64,000 nt of DNA from Bartonella bovis 91-4 (GCF_000384965.1 NZ_CM001844.1:531341-595340), one strand, 5' to 3'. Positions 9,551 through 20,366 are shown, counted from the stretch's first letter. Program-made: numbers and translations. The notes: generated by a model from the sequence alone, not told the origin.

Positions 9551-11437
9551 ATGAAACAGAATGAAATAGTAAAAACCATTTCAGTAGATTCAGATCAAAC
9601 TCTACGCACCCTTTATAATTTGTGGCCTTATATGTGGCCATCAGCTAGGTCTGATCTGAAAATGCGTGTGGTATGGGCAATATTTTATCTTATTTTGTCC
9701 AAACTTATTCTCATATCTGTGCCATATTTTTTTAAATATGCTACAAATGCGCTAGATGTAAATTTTTTTCAGCTATTTGCGAGGCCTTCATCCATTTGGG
9801 TCATACCTATTATGTTGGTGTTGGCATATAATGTTGCTCGCATCGTTCAAGCTGGATTAAATCAGTTACGTGATTCTCTTTTTGCAACTGTTGGTCAATA
9901 CGCTATTCGTCAATTAGCATATAAGACTTTTGTTCATATTCATGGATTGTCTTTGCGCTTCCATTTAGAGCGGCGAACTGGTGGGCTTTCTCGTGTGATT
10001 GATCGTGGCACAAAGGGAATTGAGGCCCTTGTTCGATTTTCAATTCTTAATACAGTGCCGACCATTTTAGAATTTGTTTTAACAGCATTTGTTCTTTTGA
10101 TAAATTATGGGTGGCGCTATTTTCTTGTTGTTGTGGTGGTGGTTGGCTTGTATACTTGGTTTACAATCAAGGCGAGCGATTGGCGCATTAATATTCGGCA
10201 AGAAATGAATACGGCTGATACTGAAGCAAATACACGTGCAGTTGATTCTCTTTTGAATTTTGAAACAGTCAAGTATTTTGGCAATGAAGCTCTAGAAGCA
10301 AGCCGATTTGATTCTTCTATGGCGGGATATGAAAAAGCTGCAACAAAAATCTGGACATCTTTAAGCTGGCTTAATTTTGGTCAAGCTCTTATTTTTGGCA
10401 TTGGAATGACAATCCTGATGTTAATGTCGGCTTACGAAGTTTTGCATATGACGCAAACTTTAGGAGACTTTGTTTTTATTAATGCGCTTTTAATACAACT
10501 TTCCATTCCGTTGAATTTTATTGGCTCGATTTATCGTGAAGTTCGGCAGAGTTTAAGTGATATTGAAGCTATGTTTGATCTTTTAGATGTTCAGCAAGAA
10601 ATTGTTGATAAACCAGATTCTAAACCATTGATAGTGAGTAATGGTACTATTCGATTTAATCAGGTAAAATTTTCCTATGATTCAGATCGTTCAATTCTCA
10701 AAGATATTGATTTTGAAATTCCTGGAGGTAAAACAGTTGCAATTGTTGGGCCGTCAGGCGCTGGTAAATCAACGATTTCTCGATTACTTTTTCGATTTTA
10801 CGATATAGAGTCAGGCTCGATAATGATTGACGGACAGGATATTCGGGATGTAACTCAAAAAAGTTTACGTGAAGCAATCGGTATGGTGCCGCAAGATACA
10901 GTTTTATTTAATGATACCATTGAGTATAATATTCGTTATGGGCGCCCTAGTGCAACAGATGAAGAGATGCGCAAAGCTGCTGAAATGGCACAGATATTAA
11001 AATTTATTGAAATGCTTCCAGAAGGTTTTCAATCCACAGTAGGTGAACGAGGTCTTAAATTATCCGGTGGTGAAAAACAACGTGTGGCGATTGCGCGGAC
11101 ACTTTTAAAAGCGCCTCCACTTCTTATTTTGGACGAAGCAACTGCAGCTCTTGATACGACGACAGAACAAGAAATTCAGCGAGCGTTGGATATTATAAGC
11201 CGTGGTCGTACGACATTGATTATTGCTCATCGTCTTTCTACTGTTATTAATGCTGATGAAATCTTAGTATTAAAAAATGGTCGTATTATTGAGAAAGGAA
11301 ATCACACTGATCTTTTGAGCAAGAAAGGTTTATATGCTTCTATGTGGAATAAGCAACTTGAAGCTTCACAGGCTGAAGAGAAATTACGCAAAATACGTGA
11401 AGAAGATGAACTAGGCATTGTTAATCGTAAGAAATGA
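9551..11437 (+). CDS. Atm1-type ABC exporter, fused membrane and ATPase domains
   Basis: A 628-aa half-transporter: six membrane segments in residues ~35-320, then an ABC ATPase with Walker [10 protein letters not shown], signature LSGGEKQRVAIAR, Walker B LLILDEATAALD and the switch His in IIAHRLST. The membrane domain resembles mitochondrial Atm1/ABCB7 and bacterial relatives that export glutathione- or sulfur-containing compounds and give heavy-metal tolerance. It works as a homodimer in the inner membrane. It stands alone, about 125 bases after the YetF-like gene and 115 before psd. Confidence 0.88.
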   Translation: MKQNEIVKTISVDSDQTLRTLYNLWPYMWPSARSDLKMRVVWAIFYLILSKLILISVPYFFKYATNALDVNFFQLFARPSSIWVIPIMLVLAYNVARIVQAGLNQLRDSLFATVGQYAIRQLAYKTFVHIHGLSLRFHLERRTGGLSRVIDRGTKGIEALVRFSILNTVPTILEFVLTAFVLLINYGWRYFLVVVVVVGLYTWFTIKASDWRINIRQEMNTADTEANTRAVDSLLNFETVKYFGNEALEASRFDSSMAGYEKAATKIWTSLSWLNFGQALIFGIGMTILMLMSAYEVLHMTQTLGDFVFINALLIQLSIPLNFIGSIYREVRQSLSDIEAMFDLLDVQQEIVDKPDSKPLIVSNGTIRFNQVKFSYDSDRSILKDIDFEIPGGKTVAIVGPSGAGKSTISRLLFRFYDIESGSIMIDGQDIRDVTQKSLREAIGMVPQDTVLFNDTIEYNIRYGRPSATDEEMRKAAEMAQILKFIEMLPEGFQSTVGERGLKLSGGEKQRVAIARTLLKAPPLLILDEATAALDTTTEQEIQRALDIISRGRTTLIIAHRLSTVINADEILVLKNGRIIEKGNHTDLLSKKGLYASMWNKQLEASQAEEKLRKIREEDELGIVNRKK

Positions 11438-11552
11438 TCTAACATGGAAATCATATCTAGTTTTATATAAAGTAATTGATTAAATATACAAAAGAGAAGA
11501 GGGGAAAAATAGGAGTTATTTATTGTTCAATCATTCTTAAATAGGAAATTAT

Positions 11553-12251
11553 ATGCGTATTGTTCAATCTATCTGTAATGGTTTTGTCCCAATTCATAAA
11601 GAAGGCTATCCTTTTATTATAACATTTTTTATTATTTCACTCGTTTTTAGTTGGATATGGAGCCCGTTGTTTTGGTTTGGCCTTATTTTAACAGTTTGGT
11701 GTATATATTTTTTTCGTGATCCAGAGCGTATAACGCCTATAAATTCAAATTGGATTATTTCTCCTGCTGATGGCCGTATTTCGTGTATTAAATCATGCGT
11801 TCCTCCTGAAGAGTTAGGGTTGGGGAGCAACGAAATGATTTGTGTTTCTGTTTTTATGAATCTTTTTTCATGCCATATAAATCGCATTCCTATAAGCGGT
11901 ACAATAGAATCTATTGTTTATCATCCGGGTAAGTTTGTGAATGCTGAGCTTGATAAAGCCAGTCAATTTAACGAGCGTAATGGGGTGGTAATTAACAGCG
12001 AACACGGCAAGATTGGTGTTGTACAAATAGCAGGATTGATTGCTCGTCGAATTGTTTGTTGGTCTCAAAAAGATGATGCCGTTATTACTGGGCAACGTTT
12101 TGGGTTGATACGTTTTGGTTCTCGTCTTGATGTTTATATGCCTACTGAAGTAAAATTATGTGTCGGTGTTGGTCAGGTAGCAATTGCTGGAGAAACAGTT
12201 TTAGGTTCTTTTGGTGATGCTGCTGAGATAACTGATTTTAGACGAGATTAG
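11553..12251 (+). CDS. psd: Phosphatidylserine decarboxylase proenzyme
   Basis: A short-type phosphatidylserine decarboxylase (232 aa) that makes phosphatidylethanolamine. It has two N-terminal hydrophobic segments, the SPADGRI motif, the [13 protein letters not shown] segment, and near the C terminus [10 protein letters not shown], whose Gly-Ser pair is the self-cleavage site that yields the pyruvoyl cofactor. It lies eight bases before pssA, giving consecutive steps of one pathway in one operon. Confidence 0.95.
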   Translation: MRIVQSICNGFVPIHKEGYPFIITFFIISLVFSWIWSPLFWFGLILTVWCIYFFRDPERITPINSNWIISPADGRISCIKSCVPPEELGLGSNEMICVSVFMNLFSCHINRIPISGTIESIVYHPGKFVNAELDKASQFNERNGVVINSEHGKIGVVQIAGLIARRIVCWSQKDDAVITGQRFGLIRFGSRLDVYMPTEVKLCVGVGQVAIAGETVLGSFGDAAEITDFRRD

Positions 12252-12259
12252 GATGAGTC

Positions 12260-13099
12260 ATGAAATTTTTTTCGCTATTTTCTTCATTTGATCCTGAAGA
12301 GCAACGTGGCGATATTACGCATCGGTTACGTTCACCCATGCCGATGCGGTTTGTTATTCCTAATATTATCACTATTTTAGCAATTTGTGCTGGGGTAAGT
12401 GGTATTCGTTTGGCTTTTGAACATCACTATGAGTTAGCTATTTTGATGGTGTTTTTGGCAGCAGTTTTAGATGGAGCTGATGGTCGTGTTGCGCGTTTGA
12501 TGGATGGTAGTTCATCTTTTGGAGCACAGATGGATTCACTTGCTGATGTTATTAATTTTGGTGTTGCTCCTGCTCTTGTTGTTTATTCTTTTATTCTTGC
12601 TCAGGTTCATCAAGTAGGCTGGGTTGCAGCGCTTGTGTATTGCGTTGCTTGTTGTTTGCGGTTAGCTCGTTTTAATGTCATGTTAGATAGTACTGATATG
12701 CCAAAATGGCGGAGGAATTATTTTGTTGGTGTTCCTGCACCGGGTGGGGCATTATTGCTTTTGTTACCTGTTTATTTAGGGGCTCTTGGTTTGATACCCA
12801 ATAGGGGGTGGGCTTTATTTTTTAGCTTATATACTGTGATTGTCGCTTTTCTTTTAGTAAGCCGCTTACCGGTATGGAATGCAAAAGAAATTGGTCAAAA
12901 GTTAAGGCGTGATATTGTTATACCGTGTATGCTGATTATTGTTATTTATGTTGGTTTTCTTGCAACTTACACATGGTGTACTTTATTGATAACAGCTGTT
13001 GGCTATATGATTTTTCTACCTTGTAGTGTTTTAGCATATAGTAAACGCGCTGCTTTAGAAGCAAAGAAAATAACTGCTCAAACTGACCAAGAGTCGTAA
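12260..13099 (+). CDS. pssA: CDP-diacylglycerol-serine O-phosphatidyltransferase
   Basis: Makes phosphatidylserine from CDP-diacylglycerol and serine in the inner membrane. The CDP-alcohol phosphotransferase motif is complete: DGADGRVARLMDGSSSFG followed by AQMDSLADV. The 279-aa protein has about eight hydrophobic segments, as expected of the integral-membrane (type II) enzyme. Its product is the substrate of Psd encoded just upstream. Confidence 0.95.
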   Translation: MKFFSLFSSFDPEEQRGDITHRLRSPMPMRFVIPNIITILAICAGVSGIRLAFEHHYELAILMVFLAAVLDGADGRVARLMDGSSSFGAQMDSLADVINFGVAPALVVYSFILAQVHQVGWVAALVYCVACCLRLARFNVMLDSTDMPKWRRNYFVGVPAPGGALLLLLPVYLGALGLIPNRGWALFFSLYTVIVAFLLVSRLPVWNAKEIGQKLRRDIVIPCMLIIVIYVGFLATYTWCTLLITAVGYMIFLPCSVLAYSKRAALEAKKITAQTDQES

Positions 13100-13164
13100 G
13101 ATTTTATCTGATTTTAAGAAGTAGAGTAAAATTATAGAAGTTTAGTTCGGTATATAAACTGTTA

Positions 13165-13914
13165 TCAATGAGGTGTATGATAGTTTATGAACTGGTTTTT
13201 ACGAACATCAAAAAGCCTACCTGTTTCTTTTAAATCAGGTGAAAATAAATGGACTATTTTTGCAGCGACTTCTTGGGGAGGTGGTAAGGTCTGAGGATTT
13301 TCATCAGGCATAGCTTGTGCTCGCATTGCAGTGCGTGTTGCACCTGGGTTAACGCAATTAACTTTGATTGGCGTTTCCTTAAGTTCTTCTGCCCAGCAAC
13401 GAGCAATAATTTCTAAAGCAGCTTTGGAGGCTGCATAAGGTCCCCAAAAAGCGCGTGCACAGTGAGCAACGCTTGATGATAAGAAAATAGCGCGTCCGGC
13501 GTCAGATTTGCGTAATAAAGGTTCAACTGCTTTCATTAAACGCCATTGATTAATGAGATTCACCTGAAACACTTCTTCAAATACCGTATTTTCAATATCG
13601 GTTATTGGTGAAAGAATTCCTAAAATTCCTGCATTTACAACCATAATATCAAGTTTTTTCCAACATTCAGCAATTGAAATACTTAAAGTATCAATGGCTT
13701 TTGTGTTATGTAAGTCAAGTGGCACCAGCGTTGTGGAGGAACCTTTCTCTTGGATTTGGGTATCAAGCATGGTTAAATCATTAATTGTTCGTGCAAGGGC
13801 TATAATGTGAGCACCCCGTGCTGCTAGCTCTAATGCTAAATGATACCCAATTCCTCTAGAAGCACCTGTGACTAGTGCGACACGTCCAGAAAGGTTAAAA
13901 TCAGATTTCTTCAT
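13165..13914 (-). CDS. Short-chain dehydrogenase/reductase
   Basis: A 249-aa classical SDR with the Rossmann motif TGASRGIGYH, NAGILG, the catalytic Ser in FLSSSVAH and the YAASK Tyr-Lys pair, so all catalytic residues are present. The substrate cannot be told. The gene sits directly after purF on the same strand with two bases between them, an association I recall in other rhizobia, but that does not reveal a purine function. Confidence 0.85.
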   Translation of the reverse strand: MKKSDFNLSGRVALVTGASRGIGYHLALELAARGAHIIALARTINDLTMLDTQIQEKGSSTTLVPLDLHNTKAIDTLSISIAECWKKLDIMVVNAGILGILSPITDIENTVFEEVFQVNLINQWRLMKAVEPLLRKSDAGRAIFLSSSVAHCARAFWGPYAASKAALEIIARCWAEELKETPIKVNCVNPGATRTAMRAQAMPDENPQTLPPPQEVAAKIVHLFSPDLKETGRLFDVRKNQFINYHTPH

Positions 13915-13916
13915 TA

Positions 13917-15410
13917 TTAATTTCTTGTTTTCAGGACAGATAATTTATGAATTTTTGGAATACTTTTTTGATCAGTAAGATGTGTGGGATAGTGGCCGGT
14001 GAAATAATGGTCAGTAAATTGAGGGGCAGAATTATTTCGTTTTTCTCCTATAACAGCGAGGTAAAGGCCATCAATTGAGAGAAATTCTAATGAATCAGCT
14101 CCAATGAAATTACACATAGATTTTAAGTCTGGATATTTATTAGCTAAAAGATCTTCAATTTTAGGTGTATCGATTCCATAAAAATCAGGATAAAAAATCA
14201 TTGGGCTGGAAATGCGCATATGAACTTCTTTTGCTCCTGCATCACGGAGCATGCGTACAATTTTAGTAGATGTTGTTCCACGCACAATAGAATCATCCAC
14301 TAAAATGACACGCTTTCCTTCAATAATAGGGCGATTGGCAGAATGTTTTAATTTCACGCCAAAAGCACGAATTTGTTGAGTTGGTTCTATAAAAGTGCGA
14401 CCAACATAATGATTGCGAATAATGCCGAGTTCAAAGGGAATACCAATTTTTTGTGCGTAGCCAATTGCAGCAGGTGTTCCTCCATCAGGAACGGGGACAA
14501 CAATATCACCCTCACATGGTGCTTCTTGTGCTAATTGGATGCCCATATTTTTACGAACTGTGTAAACACTACGCTCTCCAACGATTGAGTCAGGTCGGGC
14601 AAAATAAACATATTCAAAAAGGCAAAGTTTTTCTGGTTTTTCTATTTGTGGTTTAATAATTTTTGTAGTGATTTCACCATTGTCTTGTATTTCACATATG
14701 ATGATTTCACCATTTTTGACATCACGAATATATTTTGCTCCAATGATATCAAGTGCACAGGTCTCTGAACAAAAGATTGGTTTACCATCAAGTTCACCTA
14801 GAACGAGTGGTCTAATACCTATTGGGTCCCGTGCAGCAATAAGCTTGGTGCGTGTTAGCGCCAACATGGCATATCCACCTTCCACTTGGCGAATGGCATC
14901 AACAAAACGATCAGATGATGACTCATAGCGTGAGCGGGCAATAAGGTGGAGAAAGACTTCAGAATCTGAAGTGGATTGACAGATAGCACCAGAGGCAATT
15001 AATTTATGGCGTAGTGTAAGACCATTTGTTAAATTACCATTATGCGCAATAGCAATACCTCCAACTTTTAATTCAGCAAATAGAGGCTGTACATTGCGTA
15101 GTGCTATTTCTCCTGTTGTTGAATAACGAGTATGTCCAATCGCACGATCTCCGGGCAAACGGGCAAGTGTTGCAGGATTTGTGTAGTGATCTCCAACAAG
15201 ACCTAGGTGTTTTTCTTGATGAAACATCTTGTTATGATAAGAAACAATTCCAGCAGCTTCTTGTCCACGATGTTGTAGTGCGTGGAGTCCAAGAGCTGTT
15301 AGTGTTGCTGCATCTTTGTGTCCAAGAATACCAAACACTCCACATTCTTCATGGAGGGTATCGTCATCAAATAAGTGTTCCTGATAAGGAATATTAATTT
15401 TTGTCATCAT
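13917..15410 (-). CDS. purF: Amidophosphoribosyltransferase
   Basis: First committed enzyme of purine synthesis; moves the amide nitrogen of glutamine to PRPP. The 497-aa protein has the N-terminal nucleophile Cys in EECGVFGI after a short propeptide, so the mature enzyme probably starts at that Cys. The PRPP loop VILVDDSIVRGTTS is intact. It is followed on the same transcript by the SDR gene and preceded by cvpA, the usual cvpA-purF association. Confidence 0.97.
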   Translation of the reverse strand: MMTKINIPYQEHLFDDDTLHEECGVFGILGHKDAATLTALGLHALQHRGQEAAGIVSYHNKMFHQEKHLGLVGDHYTNPATLARLPGDRAIGHTRYSTTGEIALRNVQPLFAELKVGGIAIAHNGNLTNGLTLRHKLIASGAICQSTSDSEVFLHLIARSRYESSSDRFVDAIRQVEGGYAMLALTRTKLIAARDPIGIRPLVLGELDGKPIFCSETCALDIIGAKYIRDVKNGEIIICEIQDNGEITTKIIKPQIEKPEKLCLFEYVYFARPDSIVGERSVYTVRKNMGIQLAQEAPCEGDIVVPVPDGGTPAAIGYAQKIGIPFELGIIRNHYVGRTFIEPTQQIRAFGVKLKHSANRPIIEGKRVILVDDSIVRGTTSTKIVRMLRDAGAKEVHMRISSPMIFYPDFYGIDTPKIEDLLANKYPDLKSMCNFIGADSLEFLSIDGLYLAVIGEKRNNSAPQFTDHYFTGHYPTHLTDQKSIPKIHKLSVLKTRN

Positions 15411-15531
15411 ATTACTTTCAGTAATGATGTTAAATGATTAATATCACACACACTACACTACATATTATTTAAGATTAGTTCTCAATAAAAACTATAATTC
15501 ATTCTGTAGAGATATGTTTTGGTTAGTATTT

Positions 15532-16074
15532 TTAAAATCTTTCGGACAAGTCATCTTTGTCAAAGAGCTTTTCTAGTTTTTCGAGGACATAATCGGGATT
15601 TTTAGGCAACAATTCCCAAATCTGTTGGCTTAATGAATCCAAAATAGGCTTTGTTTTTGCATCTTTCAGCCAATCAGATTGTTGTTCGGGTTTAATAAGT
15701 GCGTTAATTAATAAAATACCAATAACTGCGATTAATAAGCCGCGAAATGCTCCAAAGATAAAACCAATGGTGCGATCAAGTTTGCCGATTCGACTATCAA
15801 TGATAAAGTCAGAAATTTTCATTGTAATGATAGAAACAATAATCAAAGTAATAATGAAAATCGTAACTAATGTAGCTATTAATGCAACTGTTTCGTTAGA
15901 GAGATATTGTTCAGCAAAAGGCAATACAGGTTTAAATAGAAACAGTGTAATAACGGCTGAAATTACCCAAGAAAGCAATGATAAAACTTCGCGCGAAAAA
16001 CCTCGGAGCATGGCTAAAAAAGAAGAAAACATAATGATTGTAACGACAATACCATCAAGAACTGTTACACTCAT
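15532..16074 (-). CDS. cvpA: CvpA family membrane protein
   Basis: A 180-aa protein with about four membrane segments in the first 120 residues and a charged C-terminal tail. CvpA was named for colicin V production in E. coli and is widely linked to purF, as here; later work in other bacteria connects it with envelope stress resistance. The short loop with RGFSREVLSLLSW matches the conserved part of the family. It lies about 120 bases upstream of purF on the same strand. Confidence 0.87.
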   Translation of the reverse strand: MSVTVLDGIVVTIIMFSSFLAMLRGFSREVLSLLSWVISAVITLFLFKPVLPFAEQYLSNETVALIATLVTIFIITLIIVSIITMKISDFIIDSRIGKLDRTIGFIFGAFRGLLIAVIGILLINALIKPEQQSDWLKDAKTKPILDSLSQQIWELLPKNPDYVLEKLEKLFDKDDLSERF

Positions 16075-16238
16075 TTATTTGCTCCTTATATAGGTTGTAT
16101 AAAATTACGTTCTATTTTAATTAGTATAAAAGTGCGCAGAAAAACATTTTCTGTTATGTCAGTTTTTATTTTATAGCAAGGCTCTTTTGTACTTAATAAA
16201 GGCTGATTCTTGATTCTATATTATTATTTGTATGACAA

Positions 16239-17615
16239 TCATTTTTTACTTGCAACAATAGTGGCAACAAATTCAGAAAGGTCGGAAAATGTTTTTTGTT
16301 GAAAGTTTATTGACTTTATAGTTTCAGTTGTTGTTGCAGGCTGAACAGCACCTTGAAAGCCAAGTTTTTGAGCTTCTTTAACGCGTTGTCCTGAGTAGGT
16401 AACGGCGCGGATTGTTCCTGAGAGGCTAACTTCACCAAAATATACATAATGAGTTGGAAGAGGAATATTTACAAGGGAAGATACCAAAGCTGCTGCAACG
16501 GCTAAGTCAGCTGCGGGTTCTGATATTCTATAGCCACCTGCAACATTAAGATAGACATCATGTTGTCCAAAGCGAACACTGCAGTGAGCTTCTAATACGG
16601 CAAGAATCATTGAAAGACGATTTCCATCCCATCCTAAAACAGCACGTCGTGGTGTACCAAGCGAAGAAGGAGCAACAAGAGCTTGGATTTCTACTAATAT
16701 AGGGCGTGTTCCTTCCATTCCTGCAAAAACAGCAGCTCCTGGAGCTTTTTCATTACGTTCACCTAAAAATAGTTCGGATGGATTGGTAACTTCTTTTAGT
16801 CCTTTGTCGGACATTTCAAAAACACCAATTTCATCAGTTGGTCCGAAGCGATTTTTCACAGTTCTAAGAATTCGATAATGATGACTATTCTCGCCTTCAA
16901 AATAAAGAACACCATCAACCATGTGTTCAACAACACGAGGGCCAGCAATTTGCCCATCTTTTGTAACATGTCCAACAAGAACAACAGCCGCTCCTGTTTT
17001 TTTAGCAAAGCGGATAATCGCTTGAGCGCTAATGCGTACTTGTGTCACACTTCCAGGAGCTGAATCAGCTACATCTGACCATAGGGTTTGAATTGAATCA
17101 ATAATGACCAGATCAAGTTTTTTATGTGCACTTAAAGTTGTTAAAATATCTTCAACATTAGTTTCTGCGGCAAGTTTAACTGTTGTATCATCTGCACCAA
17201 GCCTGTGCGCCCGTAAACGGATTTGTGCAACAGCTTCTTCACCTGAAACATAAATGATATTATACCCTTTTCGCGATAATGCAGCTGCTGTTTGTGTAAG
17301 CAATGTTGATTTGCCGATACCTGGATCTCCACCAACAAGTAACGCTGATCCGCGAACAAAACCACCACCGGTCACACGATCAAGTTCAGAAATACCAGAG
17401 TGAATACGTGGAGCATCCTCAAGATTTCCAGAAAGAGAAGTCAGTGTTATGATACGCCCTTGACGAATATTTTGTGTTGGGCCGCTACCAATGCCACTGT
17501 TTGTACCTTCTTCGACAAGGGAATTCCATTCACCACAAGAATCACATTTGCCAGCCCAGCGTGAGTAGACGGTATTACAATTTTGACAGATAAATTGAGT
17601 GCGATTGCGTGCCAT
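16239..17615 (-). CDS. radA: DNA repair protein RadA (Sms)
   Basis: RecA-like helicase that helps branch migration during recombination. In order: a four-Cys zinc finger (CQNC...CDSC, residues ~10-30), Walker A GGDPGIGKST, the RadA-specific KNRFGPTDE motif, and a C-terminal Lon-protease-like domain (from ~300). The 458-aa length is standard. It lies six bases after dnaB, so the two are one operon. In Brucella I expect the alanine racemase gene alr between them; it is absent here. Confidence 0.96.
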   Translation of the reverse strand: MARNRTQFICQNCNTVYSRWAGKCDSCGEWNSLVEEGTNSGIGSGPTQNIRQGRIITLTSLSGNLEDAPRIHSGISELDRVTGGGFVRGSALLVGGDPGIGKSTLLTQTAAALSRKGYNIIYVSGEEAVAQIRLRAHRLGADDTTVKLAAETNVEDILTTLSAHKKLDLVIIDSIQTLWSDVADSAPGSVTQVRISAQAIIRFAKKTGAAVVLVGHVTKDGQIAGPRVVEHMVDGVLYFEGENSHHYRILRTVKNRFGPTDEIGVFEMSDKGLKEVTNPSELFLGERNEKAPGAAVFAGMEGTRPILVEIQALVAPSSLGTPRRAVLGWDGNRLSMILAVLEAHCSVRFGQHDVYLNVAGGYRISEPAADLAVAAALVSSLVNIPLPTHYVYFGEVSLSGTIRAVTYSGQRVKEAQKLGFQGAVQPATTTETIKSINFQQKTFSDLSEFVATIVASKK

Positions 17616-17621
17616 AGTGGT

Positions 17622-19124
17622 TTAATTACGTTGTTCTGGAAGATAATCACTTTCTGCCAAGTCGCTAAAACGTGTAAATTCTGACTGAAAAGCAAGATGA
17701 GCTGTTCCTGTTGGTCCGTGTCGTTGTTTTGCTATAAGAATATCAGCTATTCCGAAAACTTTTTCCATTTCAGCTTGCCATTTTAAATATTCGGGAGTTC
17801 CTTCTTTAGGTTCTTCGTTTTTGAGATAATATTCTTCACGATATACAAAAAGAACAACATCAGCATCTTGTTCAATCGAGCCAGATTCACGTAGATCTGA
17901 TAGTTGTGGGCGTTTATCGGTTCGGTTTTCGACTTGACGTGAAAGTTGTGAAAGGGCAATAATAGGAACATTAAGCTCTTTAGCTAAGGCTTTGAGCCCT
18001 GTAGTAATTTCTGTAATTTCTTGAACGCGATTTTCAGAGGAACGTTTTGAATTGCTTGTCATTAACTGTATATAATCAATAATCAATACATCTAAACCAT
18101 GTTGTCGCTTCAGGCGACGTGCGCGCGCAGCCAATTGAGGAAGCGATATACCACCAGTTTGATCGATGTAGAGTGGCGCTTTTTGTAGGCGACGCGTTGC
18201 ATTTACTAGTTTTTCAAATTGTTCTTCTGAAATATTACCACGCCGAATTTCAGAAGAAGATATTTCTGTTTGTTCAGAAATAATACGTGTTGCAAGTTGT
18301 TCTGATGACATTTCAAGCGAGAAAAATCCGACAATACCTCCTTCATTTTCTTGTGATGAATTATTCATTTTAGCGTCATGATTGTAAGCGTCAGCGATAT
18401 TAAAGGCTATATTGGTTGCAAGAGAGGTTTTACCCATACCGGGGCGCCCAGCTAGGATAATCAAATCAGAGGGCTGCAATCCTCCCATTTTTTCATCGAG
18501 TTTTTTCAGATGGGTAGCTATACCTGATAGGTGCGAAGACCGTTTTTTGGCAGCAGATGCCATATTAATGGCTTTTTGGATAGCGTCATTAAAACTTTCA
18601 AATCCACCACCATATTTTCCCGTCTCTGCCAATTGAAATAAATTACGTTCGACAATCTCAATTTGTTGGGTTGGTGTAAGTTCAATGGGAGCATCAAAAG
18701 CTGTATTTACAATTTGATTGCCAATATCAATCAAAGATCGCCGGATAAAAAGATCATAAATTACGCGTCCATAATCTTCAGCATTAATGATGGTAACTGC
18801 TTCTTTGGCTAAACGGATAACGTAATTAAATACAGTGATATCTCCAATTTTCTCTTCAGCTGGAATAAAAGGTTTAATGGTAACAGGATTTGCAAGTTTT
18901 CCTTTTTTTATAATTTGTGATAAAATATCAAAAATTTTTTGATGCAATGTTTCGAAAAAATGTTCTGGTTTTAAAAAATCTGAAACACGATCAAGTGCAT
19001 CATTGTTAATGAGAATAGCACCAAGGAGTGCTTGTTCGGCTTCAATATTATATGGTAGTTGCCGGAAAGACGAAGTCTCTTCTTTATGTAAAGGACTGAA
19101 ATTAAGGATGCTTGTTTCTTCCAT
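17622..19124 (-). CDS. dnaB: Replicative DNA helicase
   Basis: Hexameric helicase that unwinds DNA at the replication fork. The N-terminal domain (LPYNIEAEQALLGAIL onward) is followed by the RecA-like domain with Walker A AGRPGMGKTS, the DVLIIDYIQLM Walker B segment and the QLSRQVE and LSDLRESGSIEQDAD motifs. The 500-aa length is normal and no intein is present. It is first of the dnaB-radA pair; about 670 bases of non-coding DNA lie upstream. Confidence 0.97.
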   Translation of the reverse strand: MEETSILNFSPLHKEETSSFRQLPYNIEAEQALLGAILINNDALDRVSDFLKPEHFFETLHQKIFDILSQIIKKGKLANPVTIKPFIPAEEKIGDITVFNYVIRLAKEAVTIINAEDYGRVIYDLFIRRSLIDIGNQIVNTAFDAPIELTPTQQIEIVERNLFQLAETGKYGGGFESFNDAIQKAINMASAAKKRSSHLSGIATHLKKLDEKMGGLQPSDLIILAGRPGMGKTSLATNIAFNIADAYNHDAKMNNSSQENEGGIVGFFSLEMSSEQLATRIISEQTEISSSEIRRGNISEEQFEKLVNATRRLQKAPLYIDQTGGISLPQLAARARRLKRQHGLDVLIIDYIQLMTSNSKRSSENRVQEITEITTGLKALAKELNVPIIALSQLSRQVENRTDKRPQLSDLRESGSIEQDADVVLFVYREEYYLKNEEPKEGTPEYLKWQAEMEKVFGIADILIAKQRHGPTGTAHLAFQSEFTRFSDLAESDYLPEQRN

Positions 19125-19793
19125 TAAATTTTTTTCCTAAGATTTTAAGTTTAGTTATCTTAGACAACGGATTGAATGCTGTACATTAAAAGAGCAAAAT
19201 TGCAAATTTTCACTTTCAATTAAAATCACATTTTTAATTTTTAATGATACTTTTTTCAACAAATCAATCGCTTATAACGTGTAATTTATATTGTTGTATT
19301 TTATATTTTATAATTACAATTGTTTTTGGCAAAATATCAGAAGCTATTTTATATAATATAGTTATGGGTGTGGAGGGTATAATTTGTATACAAACTATTT
19401 GAATTTGAAAAAACACAATTTTCTATCAGAGAAAAAGAATATTTTCAGAGATTATGAAAAGGTATTCCATAAAATTCAAATGGATGCTCTAAAGGAATTT
19501 TTATTTCTCCCAGAATTCTAAAAAATACAAAGTTATATTTTTAATATTTTAACTATAATACAATCTCAAAATTATTATTAGCTGAAAATAAAGTTACTTT
19601 TCTCATAATAGGAATAACTTCAGATAAAGTAGGGATATAATCATTTTCCCTTTAATATAGGTTTTTCTAATTGGGGTATGATATTTTAGATCATTGTAAA
19701 TACCCTGCTTAAAAACAGGGTATTTTGTAAGATAGCAATATACTAAATAGTAAAAATAAGAACAGAAAATCAACCAGATAGGAAAGATATCTA
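19125..19793. other. Gap between rplI and dnaB
   Basis: No gene is supported. The left two-thirds (19125-19690) is very AT-rich and must hold the dnaB promoter. Towards rplI there is a strong inverted repeat, listed separately as a terminator. Confidence 0.6.
19698..19725 (-). terminator. Hairpin downstream of rplI
   Basis: A perfect 10-bp inverted repeat (AAATACCCTG and CAGGGTATTT) around an 8-base loop lies about 70 bases past the rplI stop. The run of U after the stem on the minus strand is short, so termination strength is uncertain, but it is the natural end of the rpsF-rpsR-rplI transcript. Confidence 0.55.
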
Positions 19794-20366
19794 TTAAGCT
19801 TTTTCATTCACGCTTTTTTCATCATTGTCATCAATTTCTTCTGTTAATGGCTGTTCTTGAATACCATATGTTGCTTCAATTGAGGTGAGATTTTCACCTT
19901 CTGCTTGACGCTGTGCTTCATTAGCCGAACGTGCAATATTAATTGTTACAGAAATTTGAACTTCAGGGTGTAGACTAATTGTGATGGTATGAAGACCGAT
20001 TGTTTTTATTGGGTGATTAAGCTCAATCTGATTACGTCCAACAGAAAAGCCTTCTTCCGTTATAATTTCTGAAATATCACGTGTTGATACAGAACCGTAA
20101 AGTTGACCTGTTTCACCAGCAGAACGGACAACAATAAATGATTGACCATCAAGTTTTTCAGCCACTTTTTGAGCTTCATTTTTACGCTCAAGATTACGGG
20201 CTTCAAGCTGTACGCGTTGTGTTTCAAAATATTTTTTATTAGTTTCATTAGCTCGTAAAGCTTTACCTTGAGGCAACAAAAAATTACGTGCGTAACCATT
20301 TTTAACTGAAACAATATCACCGATTTGACCAAGATGAGGAATGCGTTCAAGTAAAATAATATCCAT
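19794..20366 (-). CDS. rplI: 50S ribosomal protein L9
   Basis: Ribosomal protein binding 23S rRNA near the L1 stalk. The N-terminal domain [36 protein letters not shown] is canonical. At 190 aa it is about 40 residues longer than the E. coli protein; the extra C-terminal tail ([14 protein letters not shown] at its end) is acidic and low in complexity. It ends the rpsF-rpsR-DUF2232-rplI cluster. Confidence 0.97.
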   Translation of the reverse strand: MDIILLERIPHLGQIGDIVSVKNGYARNFLLPQGKALRANETNKKYFETQRVQLEARNLERKNEAQKVAEKLDGQSFIVVRSAGETGQLYGSVSTRDISEIITEEGFSVGRNQIELNHPIKTIGLHTITISLHPEVQISVTINIARSANEAQRQAEGENLTSIEATYGIQEQPLTEEIDDNDEKSVNEKA

